DNA of 64,000 bases from Lancefieldella parvula_C (GTDB lineage Bacteria; Actinomycetota; Coriobacteriia; Coriobacteriales; Atopobiaceae), in assembly GCF_000758945.1 (NCBI RefSeq), contig NZ_JRND01000017.1, positions 1 to 64,000 on the forward strand. The letters are read 5' to 3'. Below are positions 1-9,495 of this stretch, piece by piece. The number at the start of each line of letters is the position of its first letter. Position 1 is the first letter of the stretch. The notes beneath the pieces were generated by a model. That model was given only the letters and a program-made list of their open reading frames with translations, ran no database searches and was not told the origin of the DNA. The translations under genes were made by a program, and so were the position numbers.

Positions 1-1
1 T

Positions 2-166
2 CTTGATGAAGAACATGTCAATTCTTCAGCAAAACCTACCAAAGCTGCGCTATTTTGTGGGCCAGGCCTAAAAGTCGATGCTAACATGCTGCAGAATCAT
101 AATCACCCGCATATGAACTGCCTCCCATTTCTTGGACATAAGAAATGGGAGGCAGTTCATGAATAG
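2..166 (+). CDS. Possible 3' end of an unidentified plus-strand gene
   Basis: An open frame runs from the left edge to a TAG at 164-166 (about 54 residues visible, no start in the window). It ends with a His/Cys-containing stretch (HNHPHMNC). I do not recognise the product. The other plus frames and the minus frames close early here, which mildly supports coding. The last part of the frame lies inside the 21-bp perfect inverted repeat at 113-160, so the end of this frame may be structure rather than protein. The missing 5' part is outside the window. Confidence 0.3.
   Translation, partial: LDEEHVNSSAKPTKAALFCGPGLKVDANMLQNHNHPHMNCLPFLGHKKWEAVHE
113..160. repeat. Perfect 21-bp inverted repeat with 6-base loop
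   Basis: Arms 113-133 and 140-160 are exact reverse complements (ATGAACTGCCTCCCATTTCTT on the left), with loop GGACAT. A six-T run follows on the plus strand at 171-176, ten bases after the stem, so it is not a textbook terminator. It lies between the end of the convergent ArsC-like gene (221) and the possible plus-strand frame, where a bidirectional terminator would be expected. Confidence 0.75.
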
Positions 167-220
167 CCGCTTTTTTGCTAACGCTTATCTACAAACTGAT
201 GCATGCCGAAGAAGCCGGTT

Positions 221-589
221 TTACAGAAGTGCTTCTTCCCACGCAGGCTCCTTGAATCCAAGCAAGATAGTATTGCCTGCAACCACCAAGGGGCGTTTAA
301 CCAGCATGCCTGTAGTGGCAAGCAACTTATAGGCGTCACTATCGCTCATACCCGCATCAAGCTGCTCCTTGATGTTGTTATCGCGATACACCATGCCTGA
401 AGTATTGAAGAATTTCCTGATAGAGAGACCGCTCAGTTTGTGCCACTCAGCAAGCTCTTCTGCAGTTGGGTTCTCCTCTTTAATATCGCGCAGTGTATAA
501 GAAACGCCGTGCTCATCAAGCCACTTGAGAGCTCTCTTACAGGTAGTGCAGCGAGAATAGCAAAGAACCAAAATGTTTTTATCTGCCAT
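221..589 (-). CDS. ArsC/Spx-family thioredoxin-fold protein
   Basis: A 122-residue protein of the ArsC/Spx/MgsR family. The N-terminal beta strand leads into C14-T-T-C17, the CxxC redox pair of Spx-type proteins, and KRPL near residue 98 matches the conserved RP[IL] segment of the family. Length is typical. Members are either glutaredoxin-dependent arsenate reductases or regulators that bind the RNA polymerase alpha C-terminal domain. No arsenic transport genes are nearby, so an Spx/YffB-like redox role is at least as likely as arsenate reduction. It is a single gene, read away from ligA's neighbours, with the inverted repeat at 113-160 downstream. Confidence 0.8.
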   Translation of the reverse strand: MADKNILVLCYSRCTTCKRALKWLDEHGVSYTLRDIKEENPTAEELAEWHKLSGLSIRKFFNTSGMVYRDNNIKEQLDAGMSDSDAYKLLATTGMLVKRPLVVAGNTILLGFKEPAWEEALL

Positions 590-609
590 GGCTGTGCCTT
601 TTGGATCAA

Positions 610-792
610 TTATCGATTACATAAACGCAAACTTTTTTGAGTTACAAGCAATCCTAAAATCAATATTCCTAGAGAAATGCCATAAAGCATACCGATAAAG
701 AGGTCATTAACGTTTGATGCTGCGCTCAGGACGATTGCTAAAATCAAAAACATCATTCCAAGAGAAATGTACTTGCTTTTTAGTAGGTTCAT
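610..792 (-). CDS. Small two-helix membrane protein, unknown function
   Basis: Sixty residues beginning MNLLKSKY. I chose the ATG at 792 because GGAGGT precedes it by six bases; an upstream in-frame start at 837 has no such site. Two hydrophobic segments (about residues 10-28 and 32-50) are joined by a short polar turn (SNVND), and the tail is basic (KSLRLCNR). No family was recognised. The 3' end is only 21 bases from the ArsC-like gene, so the two may be co-transcribed. A small integral membrane protein is all that can be said. Confidence 0.6.
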   Translation of the reverse strand: MNLLKSKYISLGMMFLILAIVLSAASNVNDLFIGMLYGISLGILILGLLVTQKSLRLCNR

Positions 793-863
793 CTGTTTAC
801 CTCCTATTTTCCTGATTGTAACAAGATAGTTTAACACTCCACTTTGATACTAACCATGCACAT

Positions 864-2981
864 TTATGCAGGTGCCTGACCTGTTTCAAGAATTTGCTGG
901 AGCGCAGCCTCATCAAGTACAGGAACACCCAAGCTCTCAGCCTTAGTAAGCTTAGACCCCGCGGCTTCTCCTGCTACTACAAAGCTAGTCTTTTTAGATA
1001 CAGAGCCGGAAACCTTTGCTCCCATAGCTTTGAGCTGAGCACCAGCCTCATCACGTGTGAAGTGTTCAAGAGTGCCCGTTAAAACAAACGTAAGCCCAGC
1101 AAGTGTCTGAGGAAGCTCGTTTTCTGCCTTCTCTTCTTCAAGCACTACACCTGCCTGACGAAGACGCTCAATAACGGCAACATTTTCTGGTATCGAGAAG
1201 AACTCGTGTACAGATTCTGCAATCTTGGGGCCAATACCTGGGATTTCAGCGATCTTCTCGACAGGTGCTGTAGCAAGCGCCTGAATAGAGCCAAACTCCT
1301 GAGCAAGCAGCTCTGCGACGTTAGCACCAACGTGCCTCATGCCAATACCAAAGAGTACGCGTCCAAGACCACGCGTCTTTGATTCCTCAACCTTTGCCAT
1401 AACCTTCTTGGCAATAGTGTGACCCACAGGAATACTATCGCCAGAAAGGTGATCTGCAGTATCGGTATCGTAGACACGACCTGTAGGCATATTTGCCAGC
1501 ATCTCTTCCGTGAGTTTGTCGTAGAAATCAGCTACGTCAGAGAGGACGCCTTCTTCAACCATACGATTAATAAGCTCGTCACCAAGGCCGTCAATGTCCA
1601 TAGCCTTACGGCTACCCCAGTGAATCAGGCGTTCAACTGCCTGAGCAGGACAATCAATAGAGACGCAGCGGAAAGCCACTTCTCCTTCTTCCTGAATAAC
1701 AGGGCTGCCACAACTTGGACAGGTAGTTGGCATCTGGAACTCAACAGCATCTGCAGGTCGAAGACTCAAAACTGGTCCTACAACCTCTGGAATAACATCT
1801 CCTGCCTTGTGGACAATGATGGTGTCACCCTCGCGCACGTTTTTACGACGAATCTCGTCAAGGTTGTGGAGAGTTGCGCGCGCAATGGTAGAGCCTGCGA
1901 CAGTGACGGGGTCAAACTCAGCAACAGGTGTGAGTACGCCCGTACGACCAACCTGAATACGAATTTCCCGCAAAACGGTCTGCTTTTCCTCTGGTGGAAA
2001 CTTAAATGCAATAGCCCAACGAGGAGCGCGAGAAGTAAAACCTAGAGCTTCCTGACTGGCAAACGAATCAACCTTTACCACCACGCCATCAATGTCGTAG
2101 TTAAGGTCTCCTCGCTGCTCAAGAGCTTGCGCACAGAAATCGTGAACTTCCTGAGCACTCAGGCAACGGCGAGCATGAGGATTAACATTAAAGCCACAGC
2201 TACGAAGCCAGTTTAAGAACTCCCACTGACTGTGAACGTCAAGAGGACCCTCATCGGCTACCGCATAGATAAAGGTCTCAAGGTCTCGATGAGCGGTAAT
2301 CTTTGGATCCTTCTGACGTAAAGATCCAGCAGCTGCATTTCTAGGGTTAGCAAAAGGCTGTTTACCTGCAGCATCTGCATCTTCATTCAAACGAATAAAG
2401 GAATGCTTGGGCATATAGACCTCACCGCGCACCTCAATGCTCTGATTAAGGCCTCTATTCTCAACCTGCTCTAGACCAGCAAGCGCAAGCTCTCGTGGGA
2501 CGTCAGAGATAGTCAAAACGTTTGCTGTAACGTTTTCTCCTGTGCTTCCGTCACCTCGTGTAGCAGCACGTACAAACTGTCCGTCACGATACGTGAGCGC
2601 AACACCTAAGCCGTCAATCTTAAGCTCACAGGTATATGCCACAGGGTTTGTAGGTGATGCACCAAGAGCCTCATCAGTTCTGGAAAGCCATGCATCCAGC
2701 TCTTCTAAGTTCATGGCATCGTCCATGGAATACATGCGAGCGGCATGCTGGACAGGCTCAAACTGCTCAGAAACGTAACCACCTACGCGCTGGGTATAGC
2801 TATCCTCAGTTACAAGCTCTGGATATGCTGCCTCAAGCTGCTGAAGCTCAATAAGAAGGCGGTCAAACTCAGAGTCAGTAAGCTCTGGATTATCAAGGGC
2901 ATAGTAGGCGTATGCCGCATGGTTCAAGATTCTATTGAGCTCTGCCGCACGAGCAATATCTTTTGGCGAAAGTGCTGCCAT
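864..2981 (-). CDS. ligA: NAD-dependent DNA ligase
   Basis: A 705-residue DNA ligase that seals nicks using NAD+ during replication and repair. The visible order is: N-terminal Ia domain (YYALDNPELTDSEFD), the nucleotidyl-transferase KIDG motif with the AMP-accepting lysine, an OB fold, a four-cysteine zinc finger (CPSCG, then RC and DC), helix-hairpin-helix repeats (EIPGIGPKIAESV) and a C-terminal BRCT domain (LTGTLEHFTRDEA). The ATG at 2981 was preferred to one at 2996 because GGAG lies five bases upstream of it. A terminator hairpin at 2997-3028 sits directly before this site, so expression may depend on readthrough from the upstream glycosyltransferase. Confidence 0.97.
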   Translation of the reverse strand: MAALSPKDIARAAELNRILNHAAYAYYALDNPELTDSEFDRLLIELQQLEAAYPELVTEDSYTQRVGGYVSEQFEPVQHAARMYSMDDAMNLEELDAWLSRTDEALGASPTNPVAYTCELKIDGLGVALTYRDGQFVRAATRGDGSTGENVTANVLTISDVPRELALAGLEQVENRGLNQSIEVRGEVYMPKHSFIRLNEDADAAGKQPFANPRNAAAGSLRQKDPKITAHRDLETFIYAVADEGPLDVHSQWEFLNWLRSCGFNVNPHARRCLSAQEVHDFCAQALEQRGDLNYDIDGVVVKVDSFASQEALGFTSRAPRWAIAFKFPPEEKQTVLREIRIQVGRTGVLTPVAEFDPVTVAGSTIARATLHNLDEIRRKNVREGDTIIVHKAGDVIPEVVGPVLSLRPADAVEFQMPTTCPSCGSPVIQEEGEVAFRCVSIDCPAQAVERLIHWGSRKAMDIDGLGDELINRMVEEGVLSDVADFYDKLTEEMLANMPTGRVYDTDTADHLSGDSIPVGHTIAKKVMAKVEESKTRGLGRVLFGIGMRHVGANVAELLAQEFGSIQALATAPVEKIAEIPGIGPKIAESVHEFFSIPENVAVIERLRQAGVVLEEEKAENELPQTLAGLTFVLTGTLEHFTRDEAGAQLKAMGAKVSGSVSKKTSFVVAGEAAGSKLTKAESLGVPVLDEAALQQILETGQAPA

Positions 2982-2996
2982 TACTACTCCAAACAT

Positions 2997-3028
2997 AAAA
3001 ACGTAGGTGCAAGAAATCTTGCACCTAC
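2997..3028 (-). terminator. Terminator after the fused glycosyltransferase, just before ligA
   Basis: On the minus strand, a 12-bp perfect stem (arms 3017-3028 and 3003-3014, GTAGGTGCAAGA type) is followed by a run of five T. It is 8 bases past the stop of the gene above and its T run ends 16 bases before the ligA ATG. Confidence 0.8.
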
Positions 3029-3035
3029 CAGGTAT

Positions 3036-6000
3036 TTATTTGCGTCCTCTTAAGGTTCTACCAAGGGCCTTAAGGGCTTCTCGCCTTGCGCTGCCATATG
3101 GTGCAATGGGGTCAATAATCTTGCGCAGAGGGCTTGCATCAGAAAGCGCACGCTCGTGGAACTCTGTGACATCGGCGTCATTTCTAGCGCCTGGCACCAT
3201 GTCCTGAATAATAACCTCGTAGAACGGAGTGTTGCGCGCGTACTTCCAGAAATAGGACGCCATGTCGCAGCTAGCGTTCTGCCAAGGCTTAATAGCACCA
3301 GCAAAGTGAACAATCTTTGGGGCACGACGTGCTGCCTGATAGTCATCAAAGACGCTATTTGGTGCCATTGGATAGAGTTTCTCGGCACGTCCAAAAATGT
3401 TGTGTGTCACGTTCCAGTCAGCAGGGAGATAGACAACGCGACCCTGGCACTCACTGTTCAGAATATCTTGATCGTTGTAGATAAAGATTGGATTGGATGC
3501 AATGCGCAACCATTCTGGAACAGTGTGATAGCGGCGCAGTTCAGCGGTATTAAAGACCATAACTCCCGCCTGGAAGTACGCATAAGGATTCTTAAGGTTA
3601 AGGACATCAAGGCTGTACTTCATGCGGTCTCCACCGCGAACGTTAAGGTTTGCCAGATAATCAATATCAAGCGTTGCCGCAATAAGATTGTTGCCCATTC
3701 TTACATCATACAGTTCAGCAACATTACCGTTGACCACAAGGTCAGAGTCAAGATAGACAACCTTGTCGTAAGCAGAAAGAATATCTTGAGCCAAGAAACG
3801 GAAGTATGTCTCAACACTAATGTGAGCGTTATTAGTATCTAGCTTGTAGTCTTTGACCATACGCCACACGTTATAGAACGTAATACGAGCATTCTTATAA
3901 CGCGAGAAGTACTTCTTAACCAGCTCCTGCTTTGATCCGCCAATATTGGTGTTGAGAACGACCACATCGTAGAAACGGTTAGGATCGGCGTTTTCAAGCA
4001 TTGAACCCATAGCGCAGGTAAGAATTGGAACATAGTTGTTGTCTGCTGCAAAAACAACAGGAACAACGTTCTGACTTGCAATCTCAGGCTTCTCTTCAAA
4101 GAGAGGAATAAACTTCTGACGAGGCTCTGGATTAGTAAAGTGAATGCACTGAAGCTCTTTTACCTTCCAGTTTTTGCCCTCTGTACGCAGCATATGCATA
4201 CGCCAGATATTAAAGAGACGCTCAGTCAGATGACCTGGGGTTCTTAGGGCCTCTTTGCTATAGGTGGACATATCAGTACGGGCAGTCCACTCGTCTACAA
4301 GGGGGAACACCCATGCTGCATAGCGATCAAAGAGCTCTTTACGCATGATATACATGTTGCAGAAGCACTGCTGATGACCGTTGAGAAAAGCGTTTACGTC
4401 CTCTGCATACTCTGGATGACGCTCAACGATAAGCGCAGCCATGGTATCCATATCCTTTGGATGGAGTAGCGGAGCGGAATGGTACTGCTCAAGAGGTGTA
4501 TTAGCGCTTCCAGGGAATTTGCTAATATCCTTTACCCCAGTGGTAATGAGGTCATAGCCCTCAATGCACTGAGCAATGGTCTGATCATCAAGACCATATT
4601 TCTTGATGGCATCCTCATCAATGAAGTCATCCATAACCTCACCAAACGGATTTTCTGGATAAACCGTATCGGTAAAGTTGAAGTAGCGACGATAATGACC
4701 AAAGCCAACATAGCGCGCATTGGTGATGTTCTTCCATGCCCAATACTGTGTAGTCATCTCACAGTACATGGGGTTTTTCTCGGTAATGGTATCGCCCTCA
4801 TCGTCATGGAGCATATACGTAAAACGATTGGTCTTCTGGCCTGGTCCTACCTGGATAGGCTGAAGGTAATTACTTGCGGGAACATCAACATCTTTATGAG
4901 AAGTAATCAGAATGCGAATAGGCTGCTGCTCAAACATCTTTACCATGTGCTTTCTCTCTAGATACTCCATGTGCTCATCGGCAATCTGTTTCATGCGAAC
5001 TGCCCTATCAAACGACAGTCCCTCATCCTGATTCATCAGATCCGCATACTTCTTTGCATACTTTCTAAAGCGATATGCATCGCTGTCTTCTGGAAGCTCA
5101 GTACCAGTGGCAATGGCCTCGTATGCCTCATCTCTTACAAAGCGATAGAGCTCTCGAGCAGCTACCGATGGTCCAAAGAGAATGGCAAACGGCTCAAGAG
5201 CTGCCTCTTGATCTTCAGGAGCAAGACGGAATCTCCACTCAGCACTCAGAAGCTCCAACAGTCTATGCTTCATTCCCTTAAAGGAGTTGAGATGCGCAAT
5301 ATTATCTGATTTGCCAATATAGAGTTCTACCTGATCAATGTTGTCCAAGAACTGATAGCAGAACTCTCCAAATTTATCTAAAGAAATACGAGAAGCACCA
5401 GTTACTCCGATGCCATAGTGGTACAAAAAGCCTCTGCAAGACTCAAAGCCATCAGCGGTCTGAGCCTTATCTGCCAGGATAAATACCTCATAAGCGTCTT
5501 CTGCTCTTACCAGGCGCTCCGAAGTCATCTCTGCAAAGGCGGAGCGGAAAAGTTCTCCACGATACAAGCGCTGCGTAGCTCGCCAATCAAGCTTCTGTCC
5601 ATAGCCCTCATCATAAATAATGCGAAGGATATCGTCACCCTGAGTAAAGTCTGATTGTTGGTTAATGTAGCTCTCAAAAGACTTCGCATCAGTTGGGTCA
5701 ACGCCATTTTCTGGAATAACAGTAATGCCAAGGTGGAGAATATCAACAGGATTCTTCTCAATATGAGCAACTACCTGCTCAAGAAAATCAGGAGTAACCT
5801 CATCATCACCGTCTAGGCAAAAGACCCACTCGCCTTTTGTATGAGCTGCAGCAGTTTTACGTGCCAGATGGAGGCCTTGATTGGTTGGATGAGTGACAAC
5901 CTTGAACCTTGAGTCATCACCTACTGCTGTAACAATTTTCTCTGGAGTGGAATCTGTTGAGGCGTCATCAACAATAATTGCTTCAAAATCACCAAATGTC

Positions 6001-6080
6001 TGATTCTTTACACTTTGAATACAACGCCCAATGTATGATTCGATGTTGTATGCAGGAATTACAAAAGAAACCTTAGGCAT
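3036..6080 (-). CDS. Three-domain glycosyltransferase: GT2 + DUF4422-like + GT8
   Basis: A 1014-residue cytoplasmic protein. Residues 1-240 are a family-2 glycosyltransferase (VSFVIPAYN, VDDASTDST, FCLDGDDE). A helical linker follows. Residues about 390-650 match the DUF4422 type seen in capsule and polysaccharide enzymes (ITSHK, NPMYCEMTTQYWAWKN, GHYRRYF). Residues about 680-960 are a family-8 galactosyl/glucosyl-transferase domain (VVFAADNNY, YLDSDLVVNG with the DxD metal site, HFAGAIKPW). All three likely catalytic signatures are intact. The start is supported by AAGGAG seven bases upstream of ATG 6080. It probably builds a cell-surface polysaccharide or glycoprotein glycan; the substrates cannot be read from the sequence. 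Confidence 0.9.
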   Translation of the reverse strand: MPKVSFVIPAYNIESYIGRCIQSVKNQTFGDFEAIIVDDASTDSTPEKIVTAVGDDSRFKVVTHPTNQGLHLARKTAAAHTKGEWVFCLDGDDEVTPDFLEQVVAHIEKNPVDILHLGITVIPENGVDPTDAKSFESYINQQSDFTQGDDILRIIYDEGYGQKLDWRATQRLYRGELFRSAFAEMTSERLVRAEDAYEVFILADKAQTADGFESCRGFLYHYGIGVTGASRISLDKFGEFCYQFLDNIDQVELYIGKSDNIAHLNSFKGMKHRLLELLSAEWRFRLAPEDQEAALEPFAILFGPSVAARELYRFVRDEAYEAIATGTELPEDSDAYRFRKYAKKYADLMNQDEGLSFDRAVRMKQIADEHMEYLERKHMVKMFEQQPIRILITSHKDVDVPASNYLQPIQVGPGQKTNRFTYMLHDDEGDTITEKNPMYCEMTTQYWAWKNITNARYVGFGHYRRYFNFTDTVYPENPFGEVMDDFIDEDAIKKYGLDDQTIAQCIEGYDLITTGVKDISKFPGSANTPLEQYHSAPLLHPKDMDTMAALIVERHPEYAEDVNAFLNGHQQCFCNMYIMRKELFDRYAAWVFPLVDEWTARTDMSTYSKEALRTPGHLTERLFNIWRMHMLRTEGKNWKVKELQCIHFTNPEPRQKFIPLFEEKPEIASQNVVPVVFAADNNYVPILTCAMGSMLENADPNRFYDVVVLNTNIGGSKQELVKKYFSRYKNARITFYNVWRMVKDYKLDTNNAHISVETYFRFLAQDILSAYDKVVYLDSDLVVNGNVAELYDVRMGNNLIAATLDIDYLANLNVRGGDRMKYSLDVLNLKNPYAYFQAGVMVFNTAELRRYHTVPEWLRIASNPIFIYNDQDILNSECQGRVVYLPADWNVTHNIFGRAEKLYPMAPNSVFDDYQAARRAPKIVHFAGAIKPWQNASCDMASYFWKYARNTPFYEVIIQDMVPGARNDADVTEFHERALSDASPLRKIIDPIAPYGSARREALKALGRTLRGRK

Positions 6081-6160
6081 ACCAACTCCTTATAAATAAG
6101 CAATCTCAACTATCTTCTATCTTATCTAAAATATGCCTCTCTTGGGCGGGCAAAAGATGT

Positions 6161-9100
6161 CTACTCGACGCTCTTCAAGCTCTCAACCATATCAATATTT
6201 TTGAGCTTAGGTCGCATGGCAACATATACCAACAGCGAGAAGACAAGCGTGAGTCCAAAGGCAAACCAATAGCTTGGTGCATGGATAGCTCGACCAAACA
6301 TAACAAGGTCAATCTCAGCAGTTTGAACTACAAATCCCTCAAGGTATGTTCCTAGAACAAGTCCAAAAAACGCTCCAAAGATGGCCAACAAAGCAATCTC
6401 TCTAAAGACATAGGCATCAACTTCATGACGCGTAAATCCAAGTACTTTGAGGCTTGCAATTTCTCTAATGCGCTCTTCAATATTGATATTGGTGAGGTTA
6501 TACAAGACGATAAATGCCAGCAGAGCTGCAGCCACAATAAGAATAGCTACAACACGATTAACTACGGCAAGTGATTCTCTATAGGTGCGGATAGCTTCAT
6601 TGACGTCATCAACAGTTGCAACTCCTGTCTGGTTAATAAGCTTTTCTCCAAATGCCTCTCTCGTTGCTTGATCTTCGGGAAGCGTTGCATACCAGCCGTC
6701 CGCTGCTTGATCTTGAATACCTAGAGAATGCCATGCTGAAGGTCCCAGATACAGATACGACCCAACGTAATTCTCGGCAACTCCTGTAACAGTAAGCGTA
6801 CTTGGCTCGCCAGAAACGTTTCCGATTCTGTCTTGAGCATAGACCTGAACGGTATCTCCCACGCCTACCCCAAGTCGTTTTGCAAGCTTTTCTGTAATTA
6901 CAACCGAATCTTCCCCAAGCTCTATTGCTTGACCAGAAAGACGATTGCGCAGGGTAGCTAAGCCCGTGAGGTCTTGAAGAGAATTGCTGGTCATAATAGT
7001 TGTTCTTGTCAGTGAGCCCGCTTTTTGTGTAGAAGACTCAAGAAGAACGTTTTCTCTGGTTATGCGGCGGATATTTGTAGCACCCACCTGATTAAGCTCT
7101 GCATTAATCTGATCTGCTTCTTCCTCAGAAACATCAGAAGTCATTCCCACTATGTAGTCATAATGCGAGATAGTTGGCCATTGGTTATCAATGATGTCGC
7201 TAATGGAATCTCTAAGACCAAAAGCCACCAATAAAAGCGCAGTACATCCGGCAATTCCTACGAGCGTCATAATCAAGCGCCGCTTATAGCGGACAAGGTT
7301 TCTGATTGTAACTTTCCACGAAAAAGACAATCTGGACCATAGAGGTTCAACGCGCTCAAGCAAAATCTTTGAGCCCGCTTTTGGAGCTTTTGGAAGCATG
7401 AGGCTAGATGGCTCTTCTTTCAATGAGGATAAAACAGCAGCCATGGTTGAAAGAAGCGTGATGCCTATACCGGAAAGTCCAGAGAGTAGCGCACTATCAA
7501 GCTGAATAGAATAAGGAGCTCCCCCATTTGGGATGGTATAAATTGACCCGTATGCAGAGATAATAACGCCTGGCAACACTTGACTTAAACATGCTATGCC
7601 AATAACGGCACCCAAAAGTGAGGCGAGCAAGGCATATAACAGGTACTTTGCCGCAATCTGAGCGGTTGAATAACCAAGCGCCTTATGAACACCAATAAGC
7701 GTACGTTCTTCAGAAACCATACGCGTCATACTGGTAAGTGAAACCAGAGCTGCAACCAAGAAGAACATCAGCGGGAATACATTAGCAATATCATTGATAC
7801 GCTCAGAGTCTGCTTGATAAGCTGCAACACCAATCTCTTTTGTGCGATCAAGTACATACACATCAGGCTCTTTAAGCTCGTCAATCTTCTTCTGAGCTTC
7901 ATCAAGCTCTTTCTGACCGTCAGCAAGTTGTTTCTCGACCTCAGTGCGTTGCTCCTCAAGACTCTGTCTTCCCTCGTTAGTCTGAGCTTCTGCACTTTGG
8001 AGGGCTGTTTGTCCTGCGCTCAGGCGACTAAGCGACGCAGCAAGTTTTTCTTGAGCCGCAGCTAACTGATCTGCAGTAGCACTTCTCGCCTCACTCAAAT
8101 CCTGACGCGCCTGAGCCACTTGTGACTCTGCCTCATGTAGTTGAGTTGTGCGCTGATCAAGTTCTTCCCTCGCAGCCGCAAGAGCCTGCTGCTGGGTAGC
8201 TAATTCTGTCTCTGCAGCCGTAATCTGCGCTTGTGTGGCGAGAAGGGCGTCTACTTGCGTAGTTGCCAGGCCTAAAGCGCTGAGCTGCTGCTGCGCTTCT
8301 TCAAGTGTTGATGCTGTTATGCCTTGCTCGGCAAGCCCCGCAAGATACGCATCTCTACCCGCTTCAAACGCACTCTTTTGCTGCGTAAACGTTGCTTGTC
8401 CTGCATTATAGGCAGCAAGACCAGCCTGATACTGGGCCTCTCCTGCACTAAGCTCAGCTGTACCCTGGGCTATCTGAGCCTCTGAGGCAGTAATCTGAGC
8501 TTCTGCTTGTGCAAATTGCCGTTCAGCACTGTAGCGAGAAGCTGTAAGCTGCTGACGTCCCGCATCATATTGACGCTGACCATCAGCCAGTTTTTGCTGT
8601 TGAGCGGAAATCTGCGCTTCTGCGTCATCAAGCTTCTTTTGAGCATCCCCTAGTTTATCTGCGGCTTCCTGTCTTGATTGCTCCAGCTTTTGACGAGCCT
8701 CATCAACCTGAGTTTGAGCGTCATCTTTGAGCTCTTGCAAACGAAGAGCAGCAAGCGACGGATTCATCTGTGTAATGCGTTCTGCAACGCTATCAACAGC
8801 GCTCTGATACGCCGATGAGCCGCTCTTATACCTGGTAGCACCCTGAACTGTCACATACACTTCGGTATAAGGGTCATCATCTGCAAAAGCATCTTCAGTG
8901 ACATACACAAATTGCTGCACAATGCCATTGCCTAACGATGTAGTACCAAAATTGCTGACATACGGATACGTTGGCGCATTTACAAAACCAACAACCGTGT
9001 ACGAGCCGCCCTTTAAATGAACGCCGTTTGAAGTATCTGGTAGCTCAATCTGTTGACCAAGACTGATATCAGCACGTTTCTTGGGATCTGCGCTCATCAC

Positions 9101-9493
9101 GCACTCGTAAGGTCCTTGAGGAAGTCTTCCTTCAACCACTATTGGCTGGTTAAGCTCACCGGGTCTAAAAGAACTCACACGAGCAGTAGATTGCGACGAC
9201 GTCAGTGTAGCCATAATGTCTACCGTACGAGAAGGCATAACCGCTTCAACACCCTCAACTGACGCCAGGGCGGAAACGTCCTTCTCGCTTAATCCAAGCG
9301 TTGAGATGACGCGAAGGTCATAGAGGTGCTGGTTTTCGTAAAACGTATGAGCCGCTTCTTGCATGTCAGGGCTTGCCATTTTGAGTCCCGCAAAGAAGCC
9401 GCAGCCTAAAGCAACAATTCCTGCAATTGCAAGAAATCTGGCGAGAGACCCTTTGATGGTCCGAGTAATCTCGGTAAAAAGAGCGTGTGGCAT
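6161..9493 (-). CDS. FtsX/MacB-type ABC transporter permease with long coiled coil
   Basis: About 1110 residues. A membrane helix (about 17-40) is followed by an extracytoplasmic MacB-PCD-like domain, then an Ala/Gln/Glu-rich coiled coil of about 330 residues (about 240-570), three membrane helices with an FtsX domain (about 605-730), a further helix near 770, a second extracytoplasmic domain and a second FtsX domain of three helices at the C-terminus (PSYWFAFGLTLVFSLLVYVAM). This is the duplicated-FtsX layout of SalY/LolCE-like permeases. The ATG at 9493 starts two bases after the stop of the ATPase gene; an overlapping GTG at 9502 is possible. The partner is the ATPase upstream. The substrate is unknown; mechanotransmission or export of a peptide or lipid is likely. 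Confidence 0.9.
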   Translation of the reverse strand: MPHALFTEITRTIKGSLARFLAIAGIVALGCGFFAGLKMASPDMQEAAHTFYENQHLYDLRVISTLGLSEKDVSALASVEGVEAVMPSRTVDIMATLTSSQSTARVSSFRPGELNQPIVVEGRLPQGPYECVMSADPKKRADISLGQQIELPDTSNGVHLKGGSYTVVGFVNAPTYPYVSNFGTTSLGNGIVQQFVYVTEDAFADDDPYTEVYVTVQGATRYKSGSSAYQSAVDSVAERITQMNPSLAALRLQELKDDAQTQVDEARQKLEQSRQEAADKLGDAQKKLDDAEAQISAQQQKLADGQRQYDAGRQQLTASRYSAERQFAQAEAQITASEAQIAQGTAELSAGEAQYQAGLAAYNAGQATFTQQKSAFEAGRDAYLAGLAEQGITASTLEEAQQQLSALGLATTQVDALLATQAQITAAETELATQQQALAAAREELDQRTTQLHEAESQVAQARQDLSEARSATADQLAAAQEKLAASLSRLSAGQTALQSAEAQTNEGRQSLEEQRTEVEKQLADGQKELDEAQKKIDELKEPDVYVLDRTKEIGVAAYQADSERINDIANVFPLMFFLVAALVSLTSMTRMVSEERTLIGVHKALGYSTAQIAAKYLLYALLASLLGAVIGIACLSQVLPGVIISAYGSIYTIPNGGAPYSIQLDSALLSGLSGIGITLLSTMAAVLSSLKEEPSSLMLPKAPKAGSKILLERVEPLWSRLSFSWKVTIRNLVRYKRRLIMTLVGIAGCTALLLVAFGLRDSISDIIDNQWPTISHYDYIVGMTSDVSEEEADQINAELNQVGATNIRRITRENVLLESSTQKAGSLTRTTIMTSNSLQDLTGLATLRNRLSGQAIELGEDSVVITEKLAKRLGVGVGDTVQVYAQDRIGNVSGEPSTLTVTGVAENYVGSYLYLGPSAWHSLGIQDQAADGWYATLPEDQATREAFGEKLINQTGVATVDDVNEAIRTYRESLAVVNRVVAILIVAAALLAFIVLYNLTNINIEERIREIASLKVLGFTRHEVDAYVFREIALLAIFGAFFGLVLGTYLEGFVVQTAEIDLVMFGRAIHAPSYWFAFGLTLVFSLLVYVAMRPKLKNIDMVESLKSVE

Positions 9494-9495
9494 GA

